From positions 62,001 to 126,000 of the forward strand of contig NZ_RJWA01000006.1 of assembly GCF_003762835.1 (NCBI RefSeq): DNA of 64,000 bases. Reading direction: 5' to 3'. The notes beneath the pieces were generated by a model, which did not search any database, was not told the DNA's origin, and saw only the letters and a list, made by a program, of their open reading frames with translations. Source of the DNA: Micromonospora sp. HM5-17 (GTDB lineage Bacteria; Actinomycetota; Actinomycetes; Mycobacteriales; Micromonosporaceae). This document shows positions 10,317-17,772 of this stretch, piece after piece. Every line of letters starts with the position of its first letter. Position 1 is the first letter of the stretch. The translations under genes were made by a program, and so were the position numbers.

Positions 10317-10900
10317 CCCGGACCGCAGCGCATGCCCGCCGCCCGGGGAACCGCCGCATGCAGGATCGGCCGTAGCCGGTCGATCTCCGCGCCGAAGAAC
10401 CCCGGGGTCGGATCACCGTTGGAGAACTCCTGCACCAAGACCCGCTCACCAACCGGCCAGGCGGGCGCCCCGACGTGGGCCGCGGGATCGTCCACCGTCA
10501 CGGTCACAGAGCCGCTGGCGTCGGCCGGCTTGAGCGACTCCCCAACCATGATGCTGACCTGCAGCTCACCGACACCAGCCGGACGTACCGCAGTGATCCG
10601 GCCGATCGCGATGAGGCGTGAACAGGCGACACTGCCCTCCGCCGTCCGGCTGCCGGTCTGGCCGTCCGGGGTGCGCTGCTGGAACGGCCACCAACCCACG
10701 CTGACGCCCACGAGGACAACGGCCACCAGGACCGCCACACCCGCCACCGGCACCATCCACCAGCCCCGTCGAGCGCGGACGGCGACGTCCCGCCCCAGCT
10801 CTCCGGGCGGGTCCAGGATCGTTGTCGATATCAGCGCCAGCCCTCGCCCGAGCCGATCAAGATCGACCGCCTCGCTCCGGCGCTTCTCTTCCTCCGCCAC
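10313..10900 (-). CDS. Single-pass membrane protein downstream of a sigma-factor remnant
   Basis: 195 residues from the GTG at 10900, which has GGAGGTGG about 7 bases upstream. A cytoplasmic, charged N-terminus (residues 1-45) precedes one strong membrane segment (about 47-70, WMVPVAGVAVLVAVVLVGVS) and an outside domain of about 120 residues with no recognisable catalytic motif. Its GTG follows the stop of the frameshifted sigma-factor tail by one base, the usual layout of an ECF sigma/anti-sigma pair, so an anti-sigma-like role is possible. No zinc-binding HxxxCxxC anti-sigma motif is present. Confidence 0.65.
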   Translation of the reverse strand: MAEEEKRRSEAVDLDRLGRGLALISTTILDPPGELGRDVAVRARRGWWMVPVAGVAVLVAVVLVGVSVGWWPFQQRTPDGQTGSRTAEGSVACSRLIAIGRITAVRPAGVGELQVSIMVGESLKPADASGSVTVTVDDPAAHVGAPAWPVGERVLVQEFSNGDPTPGFFGAEIDRLRPILHAAVPRAAGMRCGPG

Positions 10901-10901
10901 G

Positions 10902-11019
10902 TCAGCCCACCTCCATCCGGCGCAGCCCCTCGCGCAACATGCCGACCGCTGTGTGCAACCGGCTTGACCGTCCCTTCCGGTATCCGCAGAGCCGTCGCGA
11001 CCTGCTTCACTGAAAGCAA
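10902..11019 (-). pseudogene. Frameshifted 3' end of a sigma-70-family factor (region 4)
   Basis: Read on the minus strand, LLSVKQVATALRIPEGTVK is the helix-turn-helix of sigma region 4. The expected continuation (SRLHTAV...) appears one frame over as RLHTAVGMLREGLRRMEVG and a TGA at 10904-10902. The break is near 10962, between the AAG and CGG codons, where bases of the expected serine codon are missing. The upstream part of the gene (region 2) is not found, so this is a truncated and frameshifted remnant. Confidence 0.65.
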
Positions 11020-11605
11020 ACCTGCTGCACGCCATCAACAAGGCCGTCCACCGGCATCCCGGACAGCCGAAGAACCGCCCGTACCCGCCACTCGTCGCCG
11101 AAATCCGCCAGCCGGTCGGTGGTGGTGTCGCGGCCGATCAGCCGCCTCACCACACCCAGAGTCGTCCACTCCCATCGAGACTTCGACGCTGGACGTAGCT
11201 AAGACGTTCAGATCAACCGCAACCGGCTTAGTACCGCAACGGCACTGTCAGGGGTAGCCGTGTTGTCGGTAGTGGCAGAGTCGGGCTTGGTGTTGGCGTC
11301 GGCGGCGCCAGCCACGGCGGCGGCGATCACCTCGACGGCCGCGATCGGGTCGGCACGGACAGGCGACCCACGCCTGGGCGGGTAGTGCGGCGATCAGTTC
11401 GTCGGCTGCAGGGGCCGGGCGTCAGCGGCAACAACCGGAACCGAATCAAAGTCAAGTATTCGTGGTCCTGGGACAGCTACCCAAGCGCGAGGCCTTCGTC
11501 ATCCCAGCCGCCGCAACCCTGGTCATCTGCCCGTGGTGCGTGACAGCCCAGCCCGGACCGGTGGTCGTCGCCGACCCCGGATGTGACAGGCCGCAACGAA
11601 CCACC
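11020..11605. other. Non-coding or degenerate stretch of the accessory zone
   Basis: Between the sigma remnant and the next small gene no complete gene is recognised. On the minus strand an open stretch of about 55 codons (11020-11190) includes DTTTDRLADFGDEWRVRAVL, which I do not recognise. The segment also contains the 44-bp duplication described separately. Confidence 0.5.
11311..11354. repeat. 44-bp perfect direct repeat shared with the lipid-kinase gene (copy 1)
   Basis: Bases 11311-11354 are identical to 38068-38111, in the same orientation, starting GCCACGGCGGCGGCGATCAC. The second copy lies inside the diacylglycerol-kinase-like gene, where the minus strand encodes ADPIAAVEVIAAAVA. 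Similarity ends abruptly at both sides. Confidence 0.85.
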
Positions 11606-11944
11606 TCAATCGCGCTCAACCTCAGCCTCGGGTGGCGCAAGCCACCGGGTCACCGCGTCGGTCAGGACCACCTCGTACGGAAGGCCGCGCAGGTCTTCCG
11701 CGGTCACGTCCAGGCCGCGAGCCCGGGCCAGCTCGGCCAGCCACGGCCACGGGTGCTCCTCTGTGCATTCGTCGTCGTCGGGAAGCACGACGGTCAACAC
11801 CGTTTGGGTGATGGTGTCCCGTGTCTCGTTGACCGGGGCACCACCAGAATGTGGCTCACCGGTTGATCTCCAGCCGATGGTGAAGCCACGATCCTCATGC
11901 AGGAGGACACGCCGGCCGTTCTCGAGCGTGGCGAACTCACTCAC
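11606..11944 (-). CDS. Small protein of unknown function
   Basis: 112 residues if it starts at the GTG at 11944 (MSEFATLENGRRVLLHEDRG); the frame stays open to 12205 but the upstream part is Arg/Pro-rich and looks non-coding. The protein is acidic with a compact alpha/beta look: a basic beta hairpin start, then TITQTVLTVVLPDDDE, EEHPWPWLAELARARGLDVT and a helical end. I recall similar short actinobacterial hypotheticals without assigned function. No membrane segment or catalytic motif. No clear Shine-Dalgarno, so the start is uncertain. Confidence 0.6.
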   Translation of the reverse strand: MSEFATLENGRRVLLHEDRGFTIGWRSTGEPHSGGAPVNETRDTITQTVLTVVLPDDDECTEEHPWPWLAELARARGLDVTAEDLRGLPYEVVLTDAVTRWLAPPEAEVERD

Positions 11945-12455
11945 CGAAAAGCTCTGGGAGCCGGTACCGCCGGGGTGCTGTGGCCCGAGATCGCAGATGG
12001 CGCCAAGACCTACGACACGGCCGGGTTCGACGGCGTCCGAGTGCGATCGCCAACCGCCTTCCGCACCGTTCACGTGTCCGCTCCGATCTCTTGGTGGTCG
12101 CCGCTGCCGCTCCTCGGGCGGGCGGCGCCACCCGGGCCCTTCAGTATCGGCGTAACCTGCCGCGCATTCGCGGTTCGCTCGATGAGCGAGTACGTTACCC
12201 GACACGGGTCTCGCCGCCCGGCGGTGTGAACCGGTCGTGGGACGTCATGGGCTGCGGCTCTCCTGCTGAGACGCCTGCCCCCGGTGGATCCGCACCACTG
12301 CCCCACCGGCCCCCCCCGCGGCCACCGGAATGCGCCAGGGTACCGCTCAGCGGTCGGGGCCGGCGACGCCGCCCGTCGTGACGGCGGCCGCCATCCGGCT
12401 GCGACCACGGGGGATGCCGCCGAGGAGCCGACGAGCCGTCGCCGCCTGACCTCGA
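11945..12455. other. 511-base stretch without a recognised gene
   Basis: Open frames exist on both strands but give Arg/Pro/Gly-rich translations without recognisable domains, and they overlap neighbours. A minus-strand frame running into this stretch from the esterase gene is a shadow. I see no clear terminator or promoter here. Confidence 0.4.
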
Positions 12456-13679
12456 TCACGCCGTCGGCCACCAGCTTTGCCGCGTGGGGACGTCCTTGAC
12501 GAACACGATCGCGTCGTTGCTGGCCAGGTGGGCCGGATCCAACGGGATGTAGCCGAACCAGGGGGACACCCGGGGAGCGGGTGTCACGTCGCCGAGGAGA
12601 GCGGCCAGTCGGCGGGCGTCGACGACGTACCGGTCCTCCGGAAGCGCGTACAGGAGGCCTTCGATGGTCTCCGGGGGTGGGGTATCCACACCGTGGTGGC
12701 GGATCGTGCCGAGGGCCGTGGCCAGAAAGGCGTACGCCTCGCCGAGGTGGGCGCTGACGAGCGCTCCGGCGCTCCACCATTCCAGCGGCAGGTCGCCCAT
12801 CTGCATCCGGCTTCGGTTCCGCTGGAGATGCCCGTTGTGGGCGAACACCAGCGCCGGGCCCCGGGCGGCGATGGCCAGCAGGTTGGCCGCCATCATCGAC
12901 GCGCGCTGGCCCAGCAGGCGCGCCATCCGGCCCGGTGACGTGTCGGCCATCCAGTAGTGGTACCGCAGCAGCCCGGTGGCGGTGCGCCCGTACAGGCAGG
13001 CCCGTTCCCAGTCGTCCCGGGAGGACACCGCGAGCAGGTGTGGTGTCTGCGTGTCGAGCAGGGCTACCAGGTCGTCGGCGAGCAGCCGCAGCCGTGTGGC
13101 GTCGGGGGTCCGTCCCACGGACCGGGACGGGTCCCGCATGGCGGAGGGGTTGGTCCAGCGGTCGTCGGCGCCGAGCAGACTGTCGAGCGCCTCCACGGTG
13201 CAGGGAAGCAGGTCGGCGTCCACCCGGGCGGCGAGGTAGGCGTGGAGCGCGGTGAGGGCCTCCCGAGGGCTCGCGGCGCCGGTGATCTCCAGCGGGCCGT
13301 CGAAGCCGACGAACCGGACCTGCTCGGACGCCGGCCGGCCGTCGTTGTACGCGCGCATCCAGCGCACCAGCTCCCGGTTGGCCGGGGAGGCGCCGAAACC
13401 GTGGCTGAAGCCCCGCGCCATCACCTCGTCGAGGGTGCCGGCACCCGACGTGACGTAGTCGTCCACGAGCAGACCCATGAGGCAGTCGCTCTCGATCGCG
13501 ATCGTCCGGTAGCCCTCCTGTTCGACCAGGTGCCGGAAGAGATCGTTACGCAGGTCGAGCAGGACGTCCTCGCCGTGGGTGGGCTCGCCCAGGGCGAGGA
13601 GCCGCGGCCGGGTCGGCAGCAGCCCCAGCACGGTGGCGGCGTCGACGGGGTGGGCGGCATCGGTAACAGCAGCAGTCAT
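12456..13679 (-). CDS. Erythromycin esterase-like protein
   Basis: 407 residues from the ATG at 13679. Ere-family enzymes hydrolyse the macrolide lactone ring; other members have unknown substrates. LLALGEPTHGEDVLLDLR with its Glu and His, then TIAIESD and the RVWMRAYN-type helix region carry the family's active-site residues, and ALVFAHNGHLQRN supplies the second histidine pair. The length is normal for the family. It is divergent from the TioE-like regulator across a 9-bp-arm inverted repeat, which suggests that regulator controls it. Resistance to a macrolide is an inference, not shown. Confidence 0.85.
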   Translation of the reverse strand: MTAAVTDAAHPVDAATVLGLLPTRPRLLALGEPTHGEDVLLDLRNDLFRHLVEQEGYRTIAIESDCLMGLLVDDYVTSGAGTLDEVMARGFSHGFGASPANRELVRWMRAYNDGRPASEQVRFVGFDGPLEITGAASPREALTALHAYLAARVDADLLPCTVEALDSLLGADDRWTNPSAMRDPSRSVGRTPDATRLRLLADDLVALLDTQTPHLLAVSSRDDWERACLYGRTATGLLRYHYWMADTSPGRMARLLGQRASMMAANLLAIAARGPALVFAHNGHLQRNRSRMQMGDLPLEWWSAGALVSAHLGEAYAFLATALGTIRHHGVDTPPPETIEGLLYALPEDRYVVDARRLAALLGDVTPAPRVSPWFGYIPLDPAHLASNDAIVFVKDVPTRQSWWPTA

Positions 13680-13682
13680 ATC

Positions 13683-13712
13683 CTCAACCGTATCGTTGAA
13701 CCAACGGTTGAG
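13683..13712. promoter_or_regulatory. Divergent operator between the esterase and the TioE-like regulator
   Basis: CTCAACCGT (13683-13691) and ACGGTTGAG (13704-13712) are perfect 9-bp arms with a 12-base spacer. The spacer holds a further GTTG/CAAC pair (13695-13705). It starts 4 bases before the esterase start codon and lies 26 bases before the regulator's GTG, the expected place for autoregulated MerR-type control. Confidence 0.6.
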
Positions 13713-13737
13713 ACTTTCCCCCGAGGCGTCGATATCA

Positions 13738-14472
13738 GTGCGACAGAACTTTAAAAGCAGCGGACGGCTCAGGCCGGTTGACCTGGCACGTCCGCACGGC
13801 CTGTCCACCCAGGCGGTCCGGAACTATGAGGCGGCCGGGATCCTGCCCGCCGCCGACCGCACCCCGCACGGCTACCGCACCTACACCGTGCGGCACGCGT
13901 ACGCGCTGCGCGCGTTCCTCGCCCTCGTGCCCGGACACGGTCACCAGACGGCCAGCTCGATCATGCGGGCCATCAACCGTGGCGCGATCGACGACGCGCT
14001 CCGACTCATCGACGAGAGTCACGCCCAGCTCCTCGACGACCGTCGCACCCTCCAGGCCGTCGAAGCCGCGCTTGGCGACCTCGATCCCGTACCGCAGGAA
14101 CACGGCGACACGTTCGTCGGCCCCCTGGCCAGAAGGCTTGGCATCCGCCCCGCCACCCTGCGCAAGTGGGAGCGCGCCGGCCTGGTCCAGCCACGCCGCG
14201 ACCCGCGGACCGGCTACCGGGTCTACCGCGCGGCCGACGTCCGCGACGCCCTCCTCGTCCACCAGCTCAGACGGGGCGGCTACCTGCTGGAGCAGATCGC
14301 CCCGCTGATCGCCCAGGTCCGCTCCGCCGGCGGCGTCGCGCCCCTCGAGTCGATGCTGCGCGACTGGCGGGCCCGGCTCTCCGCCCGCGGCCGCGCCATG
14401 CTCACCGGCGCTGCCGCCCTGGAGGCCTACCTCGGCTGCCGGCCGGACCCCGCCCAGAGCCGGGCCGGGTGA
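13738..14472 (+). CDS. MerR-family regulator with two HTH domains, TioE-like
   Basis: 244 residues from the GTG at 13738, with GAGG 11 bases upstream. The first MerR helix-turn-helix (about residues 13-55, DLARPHGLSTQAVRNYEAAG) is followed by a linker and a second MerR-type domain (about 122-185, LARRLGIRPATLRKWERAGL plus GYRVYRAADVRDALLV). Double-MerR proteins of this kind are annotated as TioE-type regulators. No effector-binding GyrI-like domain is present; the C-terminus is a short helical tail. It is divergent from the erythromycin-esterase-like gene and probably binds the repeat at 13683-13712. Confidence 0.85.
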   Translation: MRQNFKSSGRLRPVDLARPHGLSTQAVRNYEAAGILPAADRTPHGYRTYTVRHAYALRAFLALVPGHGHQTASSIMRAINRGAIDDALRLIDESHAQLLDDRRTLQAVEAALGDLDPVPQEHGDTFVGPLARRLGIRPATLRKWERAGLVQPRRDPRTGYRVYRAADVRDALLVHQLRRGGYLLEQIAPLIAQVRSAGGVAPLESMLRDWRARLSARGRAMLTGAAALEAYLGCRPDPAQSRAG

Positions 14473-14487
14473 CGCCGTCGCCCCGAC

Positions 14488-14507
14488 CCGCGGGTGCCCG
14501 CCCGCGG
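14488..14507 (+). terminator. Possible hairpin terminator after the MerR gene
   Basis: CCGCGGG and CCCGCGG form 7-bp perfect arms around a 6-base loop, 15 bases after the stop codon. There is no T-run, as is common in this GC-rich group. Confidence 0.35.
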
Positions 14508-14591
14508 CATGGTGGGTGACAGCCGCGGCGGGCGACGTGCGCCGCCGCCCGCCCGAACCCGGCCCGGGCCGGACACTAGACTTCCCCGGCG

Positions 14592-15740
14592 ATGGATCCG
14601 CAGCCCTCCAGCCCGGACACCGCCACCGAGACCCGGCCGTGTGCCCACTGTGGACGGCCGGTGCCGCAGCGGGCCGCCGCCGGACGGCCGTTCCGGTACT
14701 GCCGCGACAACGACGGCGCCTGCCAGCGCGCCGCCCGGAACCAGCGGATGCGCCAACGCAACGCGCCCGGACTCGCCGGCCAGGTGGCCCGCAGCTGGGA
14801 ACTGGTCGACCGGCTCGAACAAATCGCCGGCACCCTCGCCGAGGCACTACACGCCGAACTGTCCCCGGCGGGAGTCGAACGCCAGCTCGCCGAGGTCCGG
14901 GCCGAGGCCGCCGCCCAGATCGCGGCCGCCCAGACAGAGCGGGACGAGGCGCGCCGCGAGGCCGAGCTGGCTGCGGTGGCGCTGCGCCAGGCGCAGCAGG
15001 CGGCTGAGGCCGCCGCCGCCGACCAGGCGGCCGCGCGGGAGGAATCGGCGCGGGCCACCGCACTCGCCGCCGACGCCCGGGCCGAGGCCGACGCCGCACG
15101 TGCCGCCCGCGACGCGGCCCAGCAGGCGGAGACGGCGGCGGTGGCGCTGCGTACCCAGGCCGAACGGGACCGGGACGCGGCCCGGCGGGAGCTCGCGGCC
15201 CTGCGCGCCGAGGCCGACGCCGACCGTCGGCGGCTGGCCGAGCTGGCCCGGGAACGAGACCTCGCCCGGGCCGCGGCCGAGCAGGCCGAACACACGGCCG
15301 CCGAGGCCCGGACCCGGGCGGATGAGGCGCGCGCCGCCGCCGACGCGGCCCGCGCCGAGGCAGCCGAGGCCCGCGACCAGGCCGCCGAGTTTCGGCGTGC
15401 CGCCGAAACCGCCGCCCGGGAGGCGGAGACAGCCCGCGCCGACGCCGAGACGGTGGCGGCCGCGGCCGCCGAGGCCCGGGCCGCCGCGGAGGAGGCCGCC
15501 CAGGAGCGGGACCGGCTCCGGGCCGAACTGACGCGGCTCCGCGACGGCGTGGCCGCCGCCGAGGCCCGGATAGCCGACCTGACGGCACGGCTGGCCGCCG
15601 CGGAGGCGGACCGGAACGCCGCCCGCGACAACGCCGCCCGGCTCAGCACCCAGGTCAGCGACCTCGCCGCCGCCCTGGCGAGCCTGAGCGCACGCCCAGC
15701 CCCGGCCGCTCCCGCCGTCCCGCCACCCAGCGGCGGGTGA
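14592..15740 (+). CDS. Coiled-coil protein with an N-terminal cysteine motif
   Basis: 382 residues. The N-terminus has a possible zinc site, C17-x2-C20 and C37-x6-C44 (CAHCGRP and YCRDNDGAC). From about residue 75 to 355 it is an almost uninterrupted Ala/Glu/Arg-rich heptad pattern, a long coiled coil of the SMC-arm or tropomyosin kind. It ends in a Pro/Ala tail. No signal peptide or membrane segment. Function unknown; a scaffolding or DNA-associated role is only a guess. ATG start; rbpA follows 238 bases downstream with its own promoter. Confidence 0.8.
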   Translation: MDPQPSSPDTATETRPCAHCGRPVPQRAAAGRPFRYCRDNDGACQRAARNQRMRQRNAPGLAGQVARSWELVDRLEQIAGTLAEALHAELSPAGVERQLAEVRAEAAAQIAAAQTERDEARREAELAAVALRQAQQAAEAAAADQAAAREESARATALAADARAEADAARAARDAAQQAETAAVALRTQAERDRDAARRELAALRAEADADRRRLAELARERDLARAAAEQAEHTAAEARTRADEARAAADAARAEAAEARDQAAEFRRAAETAAREAETARADAETVAAAAAEARAAAEEAAQERDRLRAELTRLRDGVAAAEARIADLTARLAAAEADRNAARDNAARLSTQVSDLAAALASLSARPAPAAPAVPPPSGG

Positions 15741-15840
15741 CCCGCCGCCGCGCAGGCGACGGTCCGGGGGACGAGGTCGGTCGAGCGGCACCGAAGCCGG
15801 CACGAAACCCCACAAAGCCACTCGGGGTCGGTATGACCCT

Positions 15841-15859
15841 GATCACCGTACTGGTGATC
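15841..15859. repeat. 7-bp inverted repeat between the coiled-coil gene and rbpA
   Basis: GATCACC-gtact-GGTGATC, perfect arms with a 5-base spacer, about 100 bases after the coiled-coil gene stop and about 50 bases before the rbpA promoter. It could be a weak terminator or an operator. Confidence 0.4.
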
Positions 15860-15907
15860 CGGATACGCTTCCAGCGTTCAACGACACGGAGGTTTCTCTC
15901 GTCGGGC

Positions 15908-15935
15908 GGGAATCGCCCACCCGGCGCATGTCGTT
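15908..15935 (+). promoter_or_regulatory. SigR-type promoter of rbpA
   Basis: GGGAAT (15908-15913) and CGTT (15932-15935) are separated by 18 bases, matching the oxidative-stress sigma factor SigR consensus (GGAAT-N18-CGTT). The start codon is 44 bases downstream. In Streptomyces rbpA is a known SigR target, which supports the call. Confidence 0.75.
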
Positions 15936-15978
15936 ACAACGATAAGAACCAGCACCACGACCGAGGGGAAAGCCGATC

Positions 15979-16320
15979 ATGGGCGAGCGCATGCTGCGCG
16001 GGAGCCGTCTGGGAGCAGTCAGCTACGAGTCCGACCGCAACACCGAGCTTGCCCCGCGCCAGTCCCGAGAGTACCTGTGCCCCAAGGGCCACCGGTTCGA
16101 GGTACCGTTCGCCGTCGACGCCGAGGTGCCGACCACCTGGGAGTGCCGGTTCGACGGCAACGTCGCCCGGCTGGTCGACGGCAGCGAGCCCGAGCAGAAG
16201 AAGGCCAAGCCGCCGCGTACCCACTGGGACATGCTGCTCGAGCGTCGGTCGATCGCCGAACTGGAGACCATCCTCGCCGAACGGCTCGAGGAGGTCCGGG
16301 CCCGACGCGGACGGTCCTGA
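15979..16320 (+). CDS. rbpA: RNA polymerase-binding protein RbpA
   Basis: 113 residues. RbpA binds the principal sigma factor and RNA polymerase and stabilises the open complex in actinobacteria. The N-terminal RGSRLGAVSYESDR segment, the core domain with CPKGHRFEVPF, and the sigma-interaction end (RTHWDMLLERRSIAELE) are all present. C34, H38 and C56 match the zinc ligands of Streptomyces RbpA, but the expected fourth ligand near residue 59 is Asp. A SigR-type promoter precedes the gene. It converges on fxsA with a strong shared terminator between them. Confidence 0.95.
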   Translation: MGERMLRGSRLGAVSYESDRNTELAPRQSREYLCPKGHRFEVPFAVDAEVPTTWECRFDGNVARLVDGSEPEQKKAKPPRTHWDMLLERRSIAELETILAERLEEVRARRGRS

Positions 16321-16340
16321 ACGCGCGGCCCCCAGCTCCC

Positions 16341-16374
16341 GCCGCCCCCACCGGTAGCCGCCGGTGGGGGCGGC
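16341..16374. terminator. Bidirectional terminator between rbpA and fxsA
   Basis: Perfect 14-bp arms GCCGCCCCCACCGG (16341-16354) and CCGGTGGGGGCGGC (16361-16374) with a 6-base loop, midway between two convergent stop codons. Confidence 0.8.
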
Positions 16375-16401
16375 GCTGTCTACGGCGCCCCACCCGTACG
16401 G

Positions 16402-16914
16402 TCAGGGCGCGGGACGCTCCACGACCTCGCCCTCGATCGCCGGCCCTGGGCGGTTCACCGGTACGTCGTCGTGCGTCGGACGGGACTGGCCCCGCCACAC
16501 CCGCACCCGACGCGGACCAAACAGGTCACCGGCGACCACGGCGGAAACCCGCCGCTCCGCCGCCCGCTGCACCCGCCGGCGCGCCAGCCGTCGCAGCGGC
16601 GGCACCACCAGCAGCAGCCCGGCAGCCCCGGTGACCAGCCCCGGGACCGCGAGCAGCAGCCCGGCGGCGAGCCCGACCAGCCCGTCGGTCACCTGCTCCC
16701 CCGGCGGCCGGCCGGCCTCGACGGCACCCCGGAACCCGCGCCAGGCCCGCACCCCCTCCCGGCGCAACAGCGCCAGCCCGGTCAGCGAGGCCGCCAACAC
16801 CAGCAGCACCGCCCACCCGAACCCGACACCCCGGCCGAGCAGTACGAACACCGCGATCTCCACGATCCCGGTCAGCAGCAGTGCCAGCGGCACGAACCTC
16901 AGTCCTCGACGCAT
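16402..16914 (-). CDS. fxsA: FxsA family membrane protein
   Basis: 170 residues from the ATG at 16914, which has GGGGTG 5 bases upstream; an ORF start 16 codons earlier lacks a site. FxsA proteins are small inner-membrane proteins; in E. coli overproduction counteracts F-exclusion of phage T7, but the normal role is unknown. Two N-terminal hydrophobic helices (about 6-45) and a Gly/Leu-rich pair near 85-115 (GLAAGLLLAVPGLVTG, the family's signature area) are visible, followed by a basic cytoplasmic tail. It lies 60 bases downstream of the ppm stop. Confidence 0.85.
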   Translation of the reverse strand: MRRGLRFVPLALLLTGIVEIAVFVLLGRGVGFGWAVLLVLAASLTGLALLRREGVRAWRGFRGAVEAGRPPGEQVTDGLVGLAAGLLLAVPGLVTGAAGLLLVVPPLRRLARRRVQRAAERRVSAVVAGDLFGPRRVRVWRGQSRPTHDDVPVNRPGPAIEGEVVERPAP

Positions 16915-16974
16915 GTCACCCCATCCCGGACACCGGGTCGCACGTCCCCGCCGGTCCAGCATGACACGCGCCGG

Positions 16975-17772
16975 TCACGGCCACCGCTGCCGCGGGTCGC
17001 GGCCACGACCGGCCGCCGCCCGTCGGTCGAACACCGACCAGAGCGTCACCCGCCACAACGCCTCACCGATGATCACGGGGCTCATCTTGCTCGTCCCACG
17101 TTCCCGCTCGACGAACGTGATCGGCACCTCCACCGTCCGCAGACCCGCTCGGTGCGCCCGCCACGACAGCTCGACCTGGAAGGCGTACCCCTGGGAGGCG
17201 ACCGAGTCGAGGTCGAGCCGACGCAGCGCCGGCACCCGGTACACCCGGAACCCGCCGGTCGCGTCCGACAGCGGCATCCCCAGCGCCAGCCGCGCGTACA
17301 GGTTTCCGCCCCGGGACAGCAGCTGTCGGCGCAGCGGCCAGTTCACCACCCGCCCCCCGGCCATCCAGCGGGATCCGATCACCACGTCGGCGTCCCGGGC
17401 CGCGTCCAGCAGCCGCGGCAACTCCTCCGGAGCGTGCGAGCCGTCGGCGTCCATCTCCACCACCGCGGCGTAGCCGCGCTCGGCGGCCCAGCCGAACCCC
17501 GCCACGTACGCCGCGCCGAGCCCCTGCTTGCCCTCCCGGTGCAGCACGTGGATCCGGCCGTCGGCCTCCGCCATCCGGTCGGCGAGCACCCCGGTGCCGT
17601 CCGGGCTGGCGTCGTCCACCACGAGGATCTCCACCTCCGGCACGGCGTGCAGGATCCGGTCGACGATCACCCGGATGTTGTCGGCCTCGTTGTAGGTCGG
17701 CACCACCACCAGGACCCGGCCCACCCCCGGCCAGCCCGCCGCCCGCTCTGTCGCCCCGAACGCCTCATTCAC
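16975..17772 (-). CDS. ppm1: Polyprenol monophosphomannose synthase
   Basis: 265 residues. A GT2 glycosyltransferase that moves mannose from GDP-mannose to polyprenyl phosphate, the donor for lipoglycan and protein mannosylation outside the membrane. PTYNEADN and VVDDASPDGTG form the nucleotide-binding half, MDADGSHAPE holds the metal-binding aspartates and GGFRVYR / VEVPITFVERERGTSKM is the acceptor half. It has no membrane helices, as in the catalytic domain of mycobacterial Ppm1. Its ATG overlaps the lnt stop by four bases, so the two are translationally coupled. Confidence 0.9.
   Translation of the reverse strand: MNEAFGATERAAGWPGVGRVLVVVPTYNEADNIRVIVDRILHAVPEVEILVVDDASPDGTGVLADRMAEADGRIHVLHREGKQGLGAAYVAGFGWAAERGYAAVVEMDADGSHAPEELPRLLDAARDADVVIGSRWMAGGRVVNWPLRRQLLSRGGNLYARLALGMPLSDATGGFRVYRVPALRRLDLDSVASQGYAFQVELSWRAHRAGLRTVEVPITFVERERGTSKMSPVIIGEALWRVTLWSVFDRRAAAGRGRDPRQRWP

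Noticed and set aside
12070-12780. Minus-strand frame of 236 codons overlapping the esterase 3' end
   Set aside because: Arg/Pro-rich translation, overlaps a clear gene in another frame, no start site.
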